In this document: positions 24,480-36,070 of the stretch, piece by piece
Numbering within the stretch: position 1 is the first letter of the stretch
How the letters are laid out: every line of letters begins with the position of its first letter
NCBI RefSeq assembly: GCF_900446255.1
Contig: NZ_UIGI01000001.1
Span: 274,763 to 338,762 of the forward strand
DNA from: Buttiauxella agrestis
GTDB taxonomy: Bacteria; Pseudomonadota; Gammaproteobacteria; Enterobacterales; Enterobacteriaceae
Reading direction: 5' to 3'
DNA: 64,000 bases
Notes under the pieces: model-generated
Told to the model about the DNA's origin: nothing
Seen by the model: only the letters and a program-made list of their open reading frames with translations
The model's database searches: none
Program-made: the position numbers and the translations under genes

Positions 24480-26804
24480 ATGAAAATTAGTGACGGCAAT
24501 TGGCTGATTCAGCCGGGTTTATCGCTTATCCACCCGGTGCAGGTTTTCGATGTGGAGCATCAGGGCAACGAGATGGTGGTGTACGCGGGCATGAAGGATG
24601 TGCGCGAGCGGGGGAGTCAGCTTGATACTCCACTGTTTACGCTGCGATTTTTCTCCCCGCAGGAAGGGATTGTCGGTGTGCGCATCGAGCATTTCCAGGG
24701 CGCGGTGAATAACGGCCCGCATTATCCGCTCAACGTATTGCACGATGTGAAAGTGACCATGCAAAACACCGCTGAATTTGCCGAGCTGAAAAGCGGCAAT
24801 CTGGCGGTGCGCGTGACCAAAGGCACTGAATGGGCGCTGGATTTCCTGCGCGATGGCGTGCGCATCACCGGTAGTGCGGTGAAAAACAACGGTTATGTGC
24901 AGGATGCTAACAGCGGTAATACGCACATGTTCGAGCGCCTGGATTTGGGCGTTGGCGAAACGGTTTATGGCCTGGGTGAGCGTTTTACCGCGCTGGTGAA
25001 AAATGGTCAGACGGTGGAAACCTGGAACCGCGATGGCGGCACCAGCACCGAGCAATCCTACAAAAATATTCCGTTCTACCTCACCAATCGCGGTTATGGC
25101 GTACTGGTGAACCACCCGGAATGTGTCTCCTTTGAAGTTGGTTCCGAGAAAGTCTCCAAAGTGCAGTTCAGTGTCGCAGGCGAATATCTCGAATATTTCG
25201 TGATTGACGGCCCAACGCCGAAAGCGGTTCTCGACCGTTACACTCGCTTTACAGGCCGCCCGGCGTTGCCGCCAGCGTGGTCGTTTGGCCTGTGGCTCAC
25301 CACTTCCTTTACCACTAACTACGACGAAGCGACGGTGAACAGTTTTATCGACGGCATGGCCGAACGTAACCTGCCGCTGCACGTGTTCCACTTCGACTGC
25401 TTCTGGATGAAAGCCTTCCAGTGGTGCGATTTTGAGTGGGACCCGGTGACGTTCCCCGATCCGGAAGGCATGTTGAAACGCCTGAAAGCGCGTGGCCTGA
25501 AAATCTGCGTGTGGATTAACCCGTACATCGGCCAGAAATCCCCGCTGTTCCGCGAGGGAATGGAAAAAGGCTATCTGCTCAAGCGCCCGAACGGCGCGGT
25601 GTGGCAGTGGGATAAATGGCAGCCAGGTCAGGCGATTGTCGATTTCACCAACCCGGCGGCCTGCGAATGGTATGCAGGGCATCTGAAACGCCTGGTGCGC
25701 ATGGGGGTGGATTGCTTCAAAACGGACTTTGGCGAGCGCATTCCAACGGATGTGGTGTGGCACGATGGTTCCGACCCGCAGAAAATGCACAACCATTACG
25801 CGTTCATCTATAACGAGCTGGTGTGGAACGTGCTCAAACAAGAACTGGGCGACGAAGAAGCGGTGCTGTTTGCCCGTTCAGCCTCCGTTGGCGCACAACA
25901 ATTCCCAGTTCACTGGGGTGGCGACTGCTACGCCAACTACGAATCAATGGCGGAAAGCCTGCGCGGCGGCCTGTCACTCGGCATGTCCGGCTTTGGCTTC
26001 TGGAGCCACGATATTGGCGGCTTCGAAAATACCGCTCCGGCGCATGTGTATAAACGCTGGTGCGCGTTCGGGCTGCTTTCCAGCCACAGCCGCCTGCACG
26101 GTAGCAAATCCTACCGTGTGCCATGGGCGTATGACGACGAAGCCTGCGACGTGGTGCGCCACTTCACACAGCTGAAATCACGCATGATGCCGTATCTGTA
26201 CCGTCAGGCGGCGCAGGCCGCAGAGTTCGGCACACCGATGATGCGCGCCATGATGCTGGAGTTCCCGGACGATCCAGGCTGCGATTATCTCGACCGCCAG
26301 TACATGCTGGGCGATTCCGTGATGGTTGCGCCGGTGTTCTCGGAGGCGGGCGACGTGCAGTTCTATCTGCCAGAAGGGCGCTGGACGCATTTGCTCAACA
26401 ACCAGCAAGCGCAAGGTAGCCGCTGGCATAAAGAGAAGCATGATTTCCAGAGCCTGCCGGTGTATGTGCGTGACAACACGCTGTTAGCGCTGGGCAATAA
26501 TGACCAGAAACCGGATTACGCGTGGCATGAAGGCACCGCCTTCCAGCTGTTTAATCTTGACGATGGGCGCGAGGTGCTTTGCGAAGTCCCGGCCGCTGAC
26601 GGCTCGGTTATCTTCACGCTGAAAGTGCGTCGTGAAGGCAATACGCTGGCGGTGCAGTGCGATGGTCAGGCAAAAGACTGGACGCTGTGTCTGCGCAATA
26701 TCGGCAACGTGAAAGGCGTGAAACAAGGTAAGAGTGCCGCGGGTGAGCAGGGTGTGGTGATTACACCGGATTCGCACGAGGCGGGATTGGTTATCGAGCT
26801 TTAA
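24480..26804 (+). CDS. yicI: Alpha-xylosidase, glycoside hydrolase family 31
   Basis: YicI releases alpha-linked xylose from isoprimeverose-type sugars in the cytoplasm. The 774 residues (E. coli 772) include [11 protein letters not shown], the nucleophile motif KTDFGERIP and downstream FWSHDIGGF with RLHG. It begins [13 protein letters not shown] after AAGGACGG. In E. coli it is second in yicJI with a xyloside transporter; here no yicJ lies upstream, so yicI stands alone next to selC. Confidence 0.95.
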   Translation: MKISDGNWLIQPGLSLIHPVQVFDVEHQGNEMVVYAGMKDVRERGSQLDTPLFTLRFFSPQEGIVGVRIEHFQGAVNNGPHYPLNVLHDVKVTMQNTAEFAELKSGNLAVRVTKGTEWALDFLRDGVRITGSAVKNNGYVQDANSGNTHMFERLDLGVGETVYGLGERFTALVKNGQTVETWNRDGGTSTEQSYKNIPFYLTNRGYGVLVNHPECVSFEVGSEKVSKVQFSVAGEYLEYFVIDGPTPKAVLDRYTRFTGRPALPPAWSFGLWLTTSFTTNYDEATVNSFIDGMAERNLPLHVFHFDCFWMKAFQWCDFEWDPVTFPDPEGMLKRLKARGLKICVWINPYIGQKSPLFREGMEKGYLLKRPNGAVWQWDKWQPGQAIVDFTNPAACEWYAGHLKRLVRMGVDCFKTDFGERIPTDVVWHDGSDPQKMHNHYAFIYNELVWNVLKQELGDEEAVLFARSASVGAQQFPVHWGGDCYANYESMAESLRGGLSLGMSGFGFWSHDIGGFENTAPAHVYKRWCAFGLLSSHSRLHGSKSYRVPWAYDDEACDVVRHFTQLKSRMMPYLYRQAAQAAEFGTPMMRAMMLEFPDDPGCDYLDRQYMLGDSVMVAPVFSEAGDVQFYLPEGRWTHLLNNQQAQGSRWHKEKHDFQSLPVYVRDNTLLALGNNDQKPDYAWHEGTAFQLFNLDDGREVLCEVPAADGSVIFTLKVRREGNTLAVQCDGQAKDWTLCLRNIGNVKGVKQGKSAAGEQGVVITPDSHEAGLVIEL

Positions 26805-26813
26805 TTGATCTTT

Positions 26814-26836
26814 CCCCTCTCCCTAAGGGAGAGGGG
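26814..26836. terminator. Hairpin between yicI and yhgN
   Basis: CCCCTCTCCC-TAA-GGGAGAGGGG, 10-bp stem, between two convergent genes. It belongs to the common enterobacterial CCCTCTCCC palindrome type. Confidence 0.6.
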
Positions 26837-26845
26837 ACTAAAAAT

Positions 26846-27439
26846 TTAACCTTTCATCCAGATACGCAGCCCATCCAGGAACATCTGCGTCGCCAGCATG
26901 ACCAGCACCAGCCCCATCAGGCGTTCCAGTGCGTTCACGCCTTTCTCGCCCAGCAGGCGCAAGAACAGCGACGATTGCAGCAAAATTGCCACAGTGCCGC
27001 CCCAGGCCAGCAATAGCGCTATCACTAAATGGCCCATTTGATTCGGATACTGGTGCGATAACAGCATTAACGTTGCCAGCAGCGTTGGCCCGGCAACCAG
27101 CGGAATAGCCAGCGGCACAATAAAGGGTTCTTCACCCGCAGGCAGGCCAGAGGCGTTCCCTTCGTGGCTTGGGAAGATCATTTTAATCGCAATCAGGAAC
27201 AAAATTATCCCGCCGGAAATCGACACGCTTTCTGCGCGCAGGTTAAGAAACGCGAGAATTTTTTCCCCGGCAAACAGGAAGATCAGCATGATGATCAGCG
27301 CAATAAGCAGCTCGCGGATCATGATGGCCCGGCGGCGCTTCGGCTCGGTATGCTTGAGCACTGACATAAAAATGGGCAGGTTTCCCAACGGGTCCATAAT
27401 CAGGATTAACAGTACTGCCGCAGAAATGATTTCGGTCAT
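26846..27439 (-). CDS. yhgN: MarC-family inner-membrane protein YhgN
   Basis: A 197-residue integral membrane protein with about six helices and the MarC/UPF0056 start MTEIISAAVLLILIMDPLGN. Further family landmarks are ALPAG-type GLPAGEEPFIVPLAIPLVAG and a C-terminal LMGLVLVMLATQMF. Its transport substrate is unknown. It is divergent from asd, as in E. coli. Confidence 0.9.
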   Translation of the reverse strand: MTEIISAAVLLILIMDPLGNLPIFMSVLKHTEPKRRRAIMIRELLIALIIMLIFLFAGEKILAFLNLRAESVSISGGIILFLIAIKMIFPSHEGNASGLPAGEEPFIVPLAIPLVAGPTLLATLMLLSHQYPNQMGHLVIALLLAWGGTVAILLQSSLFLRLLGEKGVNALERLMGLVLVMLATQMFLDGLRIWMKG

Positions 27440-27602
27440 GAATAGTGTTCTCTAATAAATAACGTGTTCATTGATAAGTTGTATTTCTAATAGCTCGCAT
27501 ATCATTGATTAATTTCACTTGCGACTTTGGCAGCATTTTGTAATGTGGGCAGTAATCTCAATTAATGTGCACAACGCAAACACCTCTCCAGGATTAGTCG
27601 CT

Positions 27603-28709
27603 ATGAAAAATGTTGGTTTTATCGGTTGGCGCGGTATGGTCGGTTCCGTTCTCATGCAACGCATGGTTGAAGAACGCGATTTTGACGCCATTCGTCCGGT
27701 TTTCTTCTCCACTTCTCAGCTTGGCCTCGCGGCTCCGTCTTTTGCCGGCCAGAACAACGGCACGTTGCAGGACGCGTATGACCTGGAAGCGCTGAAGGCA
27801 CTGGACATCATCATTACCTGCCAGGGCGGCGATTATACCAACGAAATCTATCCAAAGCTTCGTGAAAGCGGCTGGCAAGGTTACTGGATTGATGCGGCTT
27901 CTTCTCTGCGTATGAAAGATGATGCGATTATCATCCTTGACCCGGTAAACCAGCACGTTATTCAGGAAGGTCTGAACAACGGCGTGAAAACCTTTGTGGG
28001 CGGTAACTGTACCGTCAGCCTGATGCTGATGTCCCTCGGTGGCCTGTTCGCGAACGACCTGGTTGACTGGGTTTCCGTTGCCACTTACCAGGCGGCATCC
28101 GGCGGCGGTGCGCGTCATATGCGTGAACTACTGACTCAAATGGGCCAACTGCATAGCCATGTTGCCAGCGAGCTGGCGGACCCTGCTTCTGCCATCCTGA
28201 ACATCGAACGTAAAGTGACGGATCTTGCCCGTAGCGGCAGCCTGCCAACGGATAACTTTGGCGTGCCACTGGCTGGCAGCCTGATCCCATGGATCGACAA
28301 GCAGCTTGATAACGGCCAGACCCGCGAAGAGTGGAAAGGCCAGGCTGAAACCAACAAGATTCTGAATACCGGCACCGTCATTCCTGTTGATGGCCTGTGT
28401 GTCCGCGTTGGTGCACTGCGCTGCCATAGCCAGGCATTCACTATCAAAATGAAGAAAGATGTCTCTCTGCCAACTATCGAAGCGATGCTGGCCGCCCATA
28501 ACGATTGGGTGAAAGTGGTGCCAAACGACCGCGATATCACTATGCGTGAACTGACGCCTGCGGCAGTCACCGGCACATTGACCACACCTGTCGGTCGTTT
28601 GCGTAAGCTGAACATGGGGCCGGAATATCTATCAGCCTTCACAGTTGGCGACCAATTATTGTGGGGTGCTGCAGAGCCGTTGCGCAGAATGTTGCGCTTG
28701 CTCGCATAG
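27603..28709 (+). CDS. asd: Aspartate-semialdehyde dehydrogenase
   Basis: Asd converts aspartyl phosphate to aspartate semialdehyde, the branch point for lysine, diaminopimelate, threonine and methionine. The 368 residues (E. coli 367) start [17 protein letters not shown] (NADP-binding), carry the catalytic cysteine in [10 protein letters not shown] and [15 protein letters not shown]. The ATG at 27603 was chosen over upstream starts because homologues begin here. A strong terminator follows. Confidence 0.97.
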   Translation: MKNVGFIGWRGMVGSVLMQRMVEERDFDAIRPVFFSTSQLGLAAPSFAGQNNGTLQDAYDLEALKALDIIITCQGGDYTNEIYPKLRESGWQGYWIDAASSLRMKDDAIIILDPVNQHVIQEGLNNGVKTFVGGNCTVSLMLMSLGGLFANDLVDWVSVATYQAASGGGARHMRELLTQMGQLHSHVASELADPASAILNIERKVTDLARSGSLPTDNFGVPLAGSLIPWIDKQLDNGQTREEWKGQAETNKILNTGTVIPVDGLCVRVGALRCHSQAFTIKMKKDVSLPTIEAMLAAHNDWVKVVPNDRDITMRELTPAAVTGTLTTPVGRLRKLNMGPEYLSAFTVGDQLLWGAAEPLRRMLRLLA

Positions 28710-28724
28710 TTACACTTACACACC

Positions 28725-28750
28725 AAAGGGGCATTGCAGCCCCTTTTTTT
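28725..28750 (+). terminator. Terminator of asd
   Basis: AAAGGGGC-ATTGCA-GCCCCTTT followed by TTTT. Confidence 0.9.
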
Positions 28751-28759
28751 ATCACGTCA

Positions 28760-28886
28760 TATACCCTTCATACTTCACGTTATGGATGTGTTGGTTGCAC
28801 TCCGTCACCCCAGTCACTTACTTAAGTAAGCTCCTGGGGATTCCTGAGTTTACCGCCTTCCCATAACGTGAATTATTTGGGTATAC
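28760..28886. repeat. ERIC (IRU) element
   Basis: A 127-bp palindromic repeat from TATACCC to GGGTATA, containing the ERIC core GTCACTTACTTAAGTAAGCT followed by CCTGGGGATTC. It sits between asd and glgB. Together with the rest of 28710-29059 (350 bp), it would form the glgB upstream region; no gene is seen there. Confidence 0.9.
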
Positions 28887-29059
28887 ATAGAGTGTATGAC
28901 TTTCGTGCATTAATTTTCGGGAGCAAAACAGAGCGTTGGCTATGCTTTATTCAGGGCGATAAACCGCCATGAAAATTAGTTGGGCGGAACGGCTTGCAGG
29001 AAAACAATGTTATTGCCGTCCGTTAGGGTCAATGAATGACAAAAAACAGGACGAATGCC

Positions 29060-31246
29060 ATGTCTGTTCATCCAGAAAAAGACGTGATAAATGCGCTAAT
29101 TGCGGGTCATTTTGCTGATCCTTTTTCTCTGCTGGGAATGCATAAAACAGAAGCCGGGCTGGAAGTACGCGCCCTGTTACCCAACGCCACAGAAGTCTGG
29201 ATTATCGACCCTAAAACCGGTGGGAAGGTCGGTAAATTAGAATGTATTGATTCCCGTGGTTTCTTTTGCGGGGTTATTCCCCGGCGTAAAAATCCTTTTC
29301 GTTACCAATTGGCTGTCGTCTGGCATGGCCATGAAAATCTCATTGATGATCCCTATCGCTTTGGGCCGCTAATTCAGGAAATGGATAGCTGGCTGTTGTC
29401 CGAAGGGACACATTTACGCCCTTACGAAACGCTCGGTGCACACGCCGACACCATGGATGGCGTCACCGGCACGCGCTTTTCCGTATGGGCACCCAACGCC
29501 CGCCGCGTCTCGGTTGTGGGTCAATTCAACTATTGGGATGGTCGTCGCCACCCGATGCGTTTGCGCCGTGAAAGCGGGATCTGGGAACTCTTTATTCCAG
29601 GTGCTCACCCCGGGCAGTTATATAAATTCGAGCTTATCGACACCGAAGGGCATCTGCGCCTGAAGGCTGACCCGTATGCGTTTGAGTCGCAAATGCGCCC
29701 GGAAACGGCGTCGCTGATTTGTGGCCTGCCTGAAAAAACCACGCTGAGTCCTGCGCGGCAACGCGCCAACGGCTTTGACCAGCCGATTTCAATTTACGAA
29801 GTGCATCTCGGTTCCTGGCGTCGTCATACCGAGAATAATTTCTGGCTCAGCTATCGCGAACTGGCAGACCAACTGGTGCCGTACGTGAAAGAGATGGGCT
29901 TTACGCACCTCGAACTGTTGCCGATTAACGAGCATCCGTTCGATGGCAGTTGGGGCTACCAGCCACAAGGGATGTATGCGCCGACACGCCGCTTCGGCAC
30001 ACGTGACGACTTTCGCTATTTCATTAATGCCGCACACGCTGCGGGCCTGAATGTGCTGCTGGACTGGGTTCCAGGGCATTTCCCGACGGACGACGCTGGC
30101 CTTGCGAAATTCGATGGCACCTCGCTTTATGAGCACGGCGACCCGCGTGAGGGTTATCACCAGGACTGGAACACGCTGATTTATAACTATGGGCGGCGTG
30201 AAGTCAGCAACTATCTGGTCGGCAATGGTCTGTACTGGATTGAGCGCTTCGGCATTGACGGTCTGCGCGTTGATGCGGTGGCATCAATGATTTATCGCGA
30301 CTACAGCCGCCAGCCTGGCGAGTGGATACCGAACGATAAAGGCGGGCGAGAAAACCTCGAAGCTATCGAATTCCTGCGTAATACCAACCGTATTATCGGC
30401 GAGCAAACGCCGGGTGCGGTGACGATGGCGGAAGAGTCCACCGACTTTGCAGGCGTGTCGCGCCCGGCGTCAATGGGCGGCTTAGGTTTCTGGTTTAAAT
30501 GGAACCTCGGCTGGATGCACGACACTCTCGACTATATGAAACTCGACCCGGTGCATCGCCAGTATCATCACAACAAAATGACCTTCGGCATGCTGTACAA
30601 CAGCACCGAAAACTTCGTGCTGCCGTTGTCGCATGATGAAGTGGTCCACGGCAAAAAATCTATTCTCGACCGTATGCCGGGTGATGCGTGGCAGAAGTTT
30701 GCCAACTTGCGTGCGTACTACGGTTGGATGTGGGCATTCCCCGGCAAAAAATTGTTGTTCATGGGCAATGAATTCGCCCAGGGCCGCGAGTGGAACCACG
30801 ACAGCAGCCTCGACTGGCATTTGCTGGAAGGCGGCGATAACTGGCACCACGGCGTGAAACGCCTGGTCCGCGATTTAAACCACACTTATCGGCATCATGC
30901 TGCAATGCATGAGCTGGATTTCGACAGCTACGGTTTTGAATGGCTGGTGGTCGAAGACAACGTGAATTCGGTGTTTATCTTTGTGCGCCGGGATTCGAAA
31001 GGGAATGAAATTATTGTCGCCAGTAACTTTACCCCGGTGCCGCGTTACAACTATCGCTTTGGCATTAACCAGCCAGGCCGCTGGCGTGAAGAGCTGAACA
31101 CGGACTCGATGCACTATCACGGCAGTAACGCCGGGAACAGTGGCGCGGTGCACAGCGATGAGATCCCAAGCCACGGTCGTGAGAATTCCCTGAGTCTGAC
31201 CCTGCCGCCACTTTCCACGATTTGGTTGGTAAGGGAGGCTGAATGA
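29060..31246 (+). CDS. glgB: 1,4-alpha-glucan branching enzyme
   Basis: GlgB adds alpha-1,6 branches to growing glycogen. The 728 residues equal E. coli GlgB. After the two N-terminal CBM48-type domains ([20 protein letters not shown]), the GH13 motifs appear: [17 protein letters not shown] with the nucleophile Asp, AEESTDF with the acid Glu and [12 protein letters not shown] 29060 ([14 protein letters not shown]) follows AGGACG; an earlier ATG at 29036 is not used by homologues. It heads glgBXCAP and overlaps glgX by 4 bp. Confidence 0.97.
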   Translation: MSVHPEKDVINALIAGHFADPFSLLGMHKTEAGLEVRALLPNATEVWIIDPKTGGKVGKLECIDSRGFFCGVIPRRKNPFRYQLAVVWHGHENLIDDPYRFGPLIQEMDSWLLSEGTHLRPYETLGAHADTMDGVTGTRFSVWAPNARRVSVVGQFNYWDGRRHPMRLRRESGIWELFIPGAHPGQLYKFELIDTEGHLRLKADPYAFESQMRPETASLICGLPEKTTLSPARQRANGFDQPISIYEVHLGSWRRHTENNFWLSYRELADQLVPYVKEMGFTHLELLPINEHPFDGSWGYQPQGMYAPTRRFGTRDDFRYFINAAHAAGLNVLLDWVPGHFPTDDAGLAKFDGTSLYEHGDPREGYHQDWNTLIYNYGRREVSNYLVGNGLYWIERFGIDGLRVDAVASMIYRDYSRQPGEWIPNDKGGRENLEAIEFLRNTNRIIGEQTPGAVTMAEESTDFAGVSRPASMGGLGFWFKWNLGWMHDTLDYMKLDPVHRQYHHNKMTFGMLYNSTENFVLPLSHDEVVHGKKSILDRMPGDAWQKFANLRAYYGWMWAFPGKKLLFMGNEFAQGREWNHDSSLDWHLLEGGDNWHHGVKRLVRDLNHTYRHHAAMHELDFDSYGFEWLVVEDNVNSVFIFVRRDSKGNEIIVASNFTPVPRYNYRFGINQPGRWREELNTDSMHYHGSNAGNSGAVHSDEIPSHGRENSLSLTLPPLSTIWLVREAE

Positions 31247-33225
31247 CACAACTCACTGCCGGAAACTCCGCGCCTTACGGCTCGTTTTATGATGGAAAAG
31301 GGGTGAACTTCACCCTGTTTTCCGCCAATGCTCATAAAGTCGAACTGTGCGTGTTCGACGAGCACGGTCACGAACAACGCTACGATTTGCCGGTGCGAAC
31401 CGGCGACATCTGGCACGGTTATCTGCCTAACGCCAAACCGGGTTTGAAATACGGCTACCGCGTGCATGGGCCGTGGGAACCGCACAACGGCCACCTTTTT
31501 AACCCGGCCAAATTGCTGCTCGACCCTTGCGCCCGCGTGGTGGTGGGTGGGGTTGAGCATCATCCCCATTTGCATGGCGGTTATGACGAACCGAATCTGG
31601 AAGACAGCGCCCCGCATATGGCGAAATGCGTGGTGGTGCAGGATAAGTTTGACTGGGAAGACGATGAACATCCGCGCACTGCGTGGGGCGATACCATTAT
31701 CTACGAAGCTCATGTTCGTGGCCTGACGCTGCTTCATCCAGGCATTCCCGAAGAACTGCGCGGAACCTACGCTGCACTTGGCCATCCGGTGATGATTAAC
31801 TACTTCAAACGTCTGGGGATTACGGCGCTGGAGCTGTTACCGGTGGCGCATTTTATTAGCGAGCCGCGCGTTTCACACCTCGGGCTGAGCAACTACTGGG
31901 GCTACAACCCGCGCTCTATCTATGCCGTCGAAGGTTATTACGCGGTGAATCACGATCCGCTCAGTGCCGCCAATGAGTTACGTGGCGCGATTAAAGCGTT
32001 ACACAGCGCGGGTATCGAGGTGATTCTCGACATTGTGCTCAACCACAGCGCGGAACTGGATCGCGATGGCCCGACCCTCTCACTAAGCGGAATCGATAAC
32101 CGTAGCTATTATTGGTTAATGGAGAATGGCGATTACCAGAACTGGACCGGTTGCGGTAATACGTTGAATTTGAGTACGCCAGGCGTGGTCGCCCAGGTTG
32201 TGGATTGCCTGCGCTACTGGGTTGATAGCCTGCATGTTGACGGTTTCCGTTTTGATTTGGCGTCGATCATGGGGCGCACGCCGGAGTTTCGCCAGGATGC
32301 ACCGCTCTTTGAAGCCATCAAAAACGATCCGGTGTTGTCGCAAATAAAACTGATTGCTGAACCCTGGGATATTGGCCCTGGCGGTTATCAGGTCGGCAAC
32401 TATCCGCCGTTATTTGCGGAATGGAATGACCATTTTCGTGATGGCCTGCGGCGTTTCTGGCTGCGACAAGATCTATCGTTAGGAGGATTCGCGTGCCGCT
32501 TTGCCGGTTCGAGCGATGTGTATCGTCGAGGCGAGCGTAAGCCTTCAACCAGCATCAATTTAATCACGGCGCATGATGGTTTCACGCTGCGTGACTGTGT
32601 CAGCTTCAATCAAAAGCACAATGAAGCGAACGGCGAAGATAACCGTGATGGCACCAACAATAATTACAGTAACAATTACGGTTTCGAAGGGCTGGAAGCC
32701 TCGTTGTATATCAAAGAACGGCGGCGCGACAGTGTTCACGCCTTGCTGACATTGTTACTGCTTTCCCAGGGGACGCCGATGCTTTTGGCCGGTGACGAAC
32801 ATGGTCACAGCCAGCACGGTAATAACAACGCTTACTGCCAGGATAACCAACTGACATGGCTTGACTGGGAGCATTGTAACGATGGCTTAACCACATTTAC
32901 CGCGGCATTGATTCATCTACGCAAGACGATTCCGGCACTAACCCAGAATGTCTGGTGGGAGGACGGTGATGGCAATGTTCGCTGGTGGAATAAAGAGGCT
33001 CAGCCTCTGAGTGCTGACGAGTGGGAAAACGGCGTTCATCGCCTGCAAATCCAGCTTTCAGAACGTTGGCTTATTACGATTAACGCTACCGAAGAAGTGG
33101 CCGACATCGTATTACCCGAAGGGGAATGGCGCGCCATTCCTCCGTTTGCCGGCGAAGACAACCCGGTGGTGATGGCTGTATGGCATGGTCCGGCGCACGG
33201 AGTCTGCGTATTCCAGAAGTCATAA
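31243..33225 (+). CDS. glgX: Glycogen debranching enzyme
   Basis: GlgX hydrolyses the short alpha-1,6 branches left by phosphorylase on glycogen. The 660 residues (E. coli 657) show CBM48 followed by GH13 motifs: [21 protein letters not shown] with the nucleophile, [13 protein letters not shown] with the acid Glu and [10 protein letters not shown]. Start ATGA overlaps the glgB stop. It is second in the glycogen operon. Confidence 0.96.
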   Translation: MTQLTAGNSAPYGSFYDGKGVNFTLFSANAHKVELCVFDEHGHEQRYDLPVRTGDIWHGYLPNAKPGLKYGYRVHGPWEPHNGHLFNPAKLLLDPCARVVVGGVEHHPHLHGGYDEPNLEDSAPHMAKCVVVQDKFDWEDDEHPRTAWGDTIIYEAHVRGLTLLHPGIPEELRGTYAALGHPVMINYFKRLGITALELLPVAHFISEPRVSHLGLSNYWGYNPRSIYAVEGYYAVNHDPLSAANELRGAIKALHSAGIEVILDIVLNHSAELDRDGPTLSLSGIDNRSYYWLMENGDYQNWTGCGNTLNLSTPGVVAQVVDCLRYWVDSLHVDGFRFDLASIMGRTPEFRQDAPLFEAIKNDPVLSQIKLIAEPWDIGPGGYQVGNYPPLFAEWNDHFRDGLRRFWLRQDLSLGGFACRFAGSSDVYRRGERKPSTSINLITAHDGFTLRDCVSFNQKHNEANGEDNRDGTNNNYSNNYGFEGLEASLYIKERRRDSVHALLTLLLLSQGTPMLLAGDEHGHSQHGNNNAYCQDNQLTWLDWEHCNDGLTTFTAALIHLRKTIPALTQNVWWEDGDGNVRWWNKEAQPLSADEWENGVHRLQIQLSERWLITINATEEVADIVLPEGEWRAIPPFAGEDNPVVMAVWHGPAHGVCVFQKS

Positions 33226-33239
33226 AAAAGGAGTCAGTC

Positions 33240-34523
33240 ATGGTTAGGCTTGATAAGAACGATCCTCTGATGTTGGCAAGACAACTGCCAAATAAATCTG
33301 TCGCCCTGATTCTGGCTGGTGGGCGCGGTACCCGATTGAAAGATTTAACCTCTACACGCGCCAAGCCTGCCGTTCACTTTGGTGGCAAGTTCCGAATCAT
33401 TGATTTCGCGCTGTCGAATTGCATTAACTCAGGTATTCGCCGCATCGGCGTGATCACCCAATATCAGTCACATACGCTGGTGCAGCATATTCAGCGCGGC
33501 TGGTCGTTTTTCAGTGAAGAGATGAACGAATTTGTCGATTTGCTCCCGGCGCAGCAGCGGGTACACGGTGAAAACTGGTATCGCGGCACGGCGGATGCGG
33601 TGACGCAAAACCTCGACATTATTCGCCGCTACAAAGCGGAGTATGTCGTTATCCTCGCGGGCGATCATATCTACAAGCAAGATTACTCCCGTATGTTGAT
33701 TGACCACGTGGAGAAAGGGGCGCGTTGTACGGTGGCATGTATGCCAGTGCCGTTGCACGAAGCTTCGGCATTTGGTGTGATGGCGGTGGATAGCGAAGAG
33801 AAAATTATCGAATTCGTGGAAAAACCGGCTAACCCGCCGTCGATGCCAGGCGACGATAGCAAAGCGCTCGCCAGCATGGGGATCTACGTTTTCGATGCAG
33901 ATTATCTCTACGAATTGCTGGAAGCCGACGACAAAGACGAAAACTCAAGCCACGACTTCGGGAAAGATATCATTCCGTACGTCATGAAATCCGGCTCGGC
34001 CTTCGCCCATCCATTCCCGCTTTCTTGCGTGCAGTCTGACCCTGATGCCGAACCATACTGGCGCGATGTCGGGACGCTGGAAGCCTACTGGAAAGCCAAC
34101 CTCGACCTCGCTTCGGTAACACCAGAGCTGGATATGTACGATCGGGATTGGCCGATCCGTACTCATATGGAACCGTTGCCTCCGGCGAAATTTGTACAAG
34201 ACCGCTCGGGCAGCCACGGCATGACGCTGAACTCGTTGGTTTCTGGCGGCTGCATTATTTCCGGTTCGGTGGTGGTTCAGTCGGTGTTGTTCCCGCGAGT
34301 GCGCGTCAATTCGTTTTGCAACATTGACTCTTCAGTATTGCTGCCAGATGTCATTGTCGGGCGCTCCTGCCGTTTACGCCGTTGTATTATCGACCGCGCC
34401 TGCATCATTCCTGAAGGCATGGTAGTGGGGGAAAACGCTGAAGAAGATGCACGCCGTTTCTACCGTTCCGAAGAAGGTATTGTGCTGGTGACACGGGAAA
34501 TGCTGGCCAAACTGCCAGGTTAG
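33240..34523 (+). CDS. glgC: Glucose-1-phosphate adenylyltransferase
   Basis: GlgC makes ADP-glucose, the committed and allosterically controlled step of glycogen synthesis. The 427 residues (E. coli 431) start [16 protein letters not shown] and carry the nucleotidyltransferase motif [15 protein letters not shown], the substrate region GDHIYKQDY and EFVEKPANP, and the C-terminal left-handed beta helix ([10 protein letters not shown]). AAGGAG precedes the ATG. The tail is slightly shorter than in E. coli. Confidence 0.97.
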   Translation: MVRLDKNDPLMLARQLPNKSVALILAGGRGTRLKDLTSTRAKPAVHFGGKFRIIDFALSNCINSGIRRIGVITQYQSHTLVQHIQRGWSFFSEEMNEFVDLLPAQQRVHGENWYRGTADAVTQNLDIIRRYKAEYVVILAGDHIYKQDYSRMLIDHVEKGARCTVACMPVPLHEASAFGVMAVDSEEKIIEFVEKPANPPSMPGDDSKALASMGIYVFDADYLYELLEADDKDENSSHDFGKDIIPYVMKSGSAFAHPFPLSCVQSDPDAEPYWRDVGTLEAYWKANLDLASVTPELDMYDRDWPIRTHMEPLPPAKFVQDRSGSHGMTLNSLVSGGCIISGSVVVQSVLFPRVRVNSFCNIDSSVLLPDVIVGRSCRLRRCIIDRACIIPEGMVVGENAEEDARRFYRSEEGIVLVTREMLAKLPG

Positions 34524-34614
34524 GATTGACCTACGCGCAGCAGGGGCTGCGCGTTGTAATTTTATCGTTTGGCGTTTGATTTTTTACGCCACGACTTTCC
34601 ATACGGGAGCGATA

Positions 34615-36048
34615 ATGCAGGTCTTACATGTATGTTCTGAAATGTTTCCACTGCTAAAAACGGGTGGTCTGGCAGATGTGCTTGGTGCTCTACCGGCGGC
34701 ACAAATTGCAGGAGGTGTTGAGACGAGAGTCCTGCTGCCTGCATTCCCGGATATCCGTCGTGGCATTGTTGATGCGCAGGTCGTCGCACATCGTGACACC
34801 TTCGCGGGTCATATGACTTTGTTATATGGCCACTTCAACGGCGTGGGGATTTACCTGATTGACGCTCCACATTTATACGAACGCCCAGGCAGCCCGTATC
34901 ACGATACTAACCAGTTCGCTTACACCGATAACGTGCACCGTTTTGCATTGCTCGGATGGGTCGGCGCTGAGATGGCATGTGGTCTGGATCCCTTCTGGCA
35001 CCCGGATATTGTGCATGCGCATGACTGGCATGCGGGCCTGGTGCCAGCGTATCTCGAGGCCCGTGGTCGCCCGGCAAAGTCGGTATTTACCGTTCACAAC
35101 CTGGCTTACCAGGGGCTGTTTTACGCCCATCATATGAATGAAATTGACCTGCCATGGTCGTTCTACAACATGAACGGCCTGGAGTTTAACGGTCAAATTT
35201 CGTACTTGAAAGCTGGCCTTTACTATGCTGATCATATTACGGCGGTCAGCCCGACGTATGCCCGTGAGATCACCGAGCCGCAATTTGCTTACGGGATGGA
35301 AGGGCTGCTGCGCCAGCGCCACCGCGAGGGACGGCTGTCCGGCATTCTTAACGGCGTAGACGAAAAAATTTGGGACCCGGCTCATGACTTGCTTCTGGCT
35401 TCGCGTTACACCCGCGACACGCTGGAAGAAAAAGCCGAGAACAAGCGTCAGTTGCAGGTGGCGATGGGGCTGAAGGTTAACGACAAAGCGCCGCTGTTTG
35501 CGGTAGTGAGCCGTTTGACCAGCCAGAAAGGTTTGGATTTGGTGCTGGAAGCGTTGCCGGGATTGCTCGAGCAAGGCGGGCAACTGGCGTTGCTGGGCGC
35601 GGGTGATACCGTCATGCAGGAAGGTTTCCTGGCGGCGGCGGCCGAACACCCTGGGCAAGTTGGGGTTCAAATCGGTTATCACGAAGCTTTCTCGCACCGC
35701 ATTATGGGGGGCGCCGATGTGATTCTGGTGCCGAGCCGTTTTGAGCCTTGTGGTTTAACGCAATTGTATGGTTTGAAGTACGGCACTTTGCCGCTGGTAC
35801 GGCGTACGGGTGGGCTTGCAGACACCGTATCTGACAGCTCGCTGGAAAACCTGGCTGACGGTATCGCCAGTGGATTCGTGTTTGAAGACAGTAATGCCTG
35901 GTCGCTACTAAGAGCGATTCGGCGTGCCTTCGTGTTGTGGTCTCGCCCTTCGCTGTGGCGGTTTGTTCAGCGTCAGGCAATGGGCATGGATTTTAGCTGG
36001 CAGGTAGCGGCGCATTCCTACCGCGACTTGTACCAACGTTTGCTGTAG
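34615..36048 (+). CDS. glgA: Glycogen synthase (ADP-glucose)
   Basis: GlgA extends alpha-1,4 glucan from ADP-glucose. The 477 residues equal E. coli GlgA and begin [22 protein letters not shown], which includes the KTGGL donor site; the second domain has [11 protein letters not shown] and [14 protein letters not shown] of GT5. ATG 34615 follows GGGAG. It lies 91 bp after glgC, the largest gap in the operon; a CAGCAGGGGCTGCGCG hairpin lies within that gap. Confidence 0.97.
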   Translation: MQVLHVCSEMFPLLKTGGLADVLGALPAAQIAGGVETRVLLPAFPDIRRGIVDAQVVAHRDTFAGHMTLLYGHFNGVGIYLIDAPHLYERPGSPYHDTNQFAYTDNVHRFALLGWVGAEMACGLDPFWHPDIVHAHDWHAGLVPAYLEARGRPAKSVFTVHNLAYQGLFYAHHMNEIDLPWSFYNMNGLEFNGQISYLKAGLYYADHITAVSPTYAREITEPQFAYGMEGLLRQRHREGRLSGILNGVDEKIWDPAHDLLLASRYTRDTLEEKAENKRQLQVAMGLKVNDKAPLFAVVSRLTSQKGLDLVLEALPGLLEQGGQLALLGAGDTVMQEGFLAAAAEHPGQVGVQIGYHEAFSHRIMGGADVILVPSRFEPCGLTQLYGLKYGTLPLVRRTGGLADTVSDSSLENLADGIASGFVFEDSNAWSLLRAIRRAFVLWSRPSLWRFVQRQAMGMDFSWQVAAHSYRDLYQRLL

Positions 36049-36070
36049 ACATCCACCAGGAATCACTGAT

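Noticed and set aside
24519..25841. Long 440-aa minus-strand frame inside yicI
   Set aside because: It is the antisense shadow of a high-GC gene; the product has no recognisable domain.
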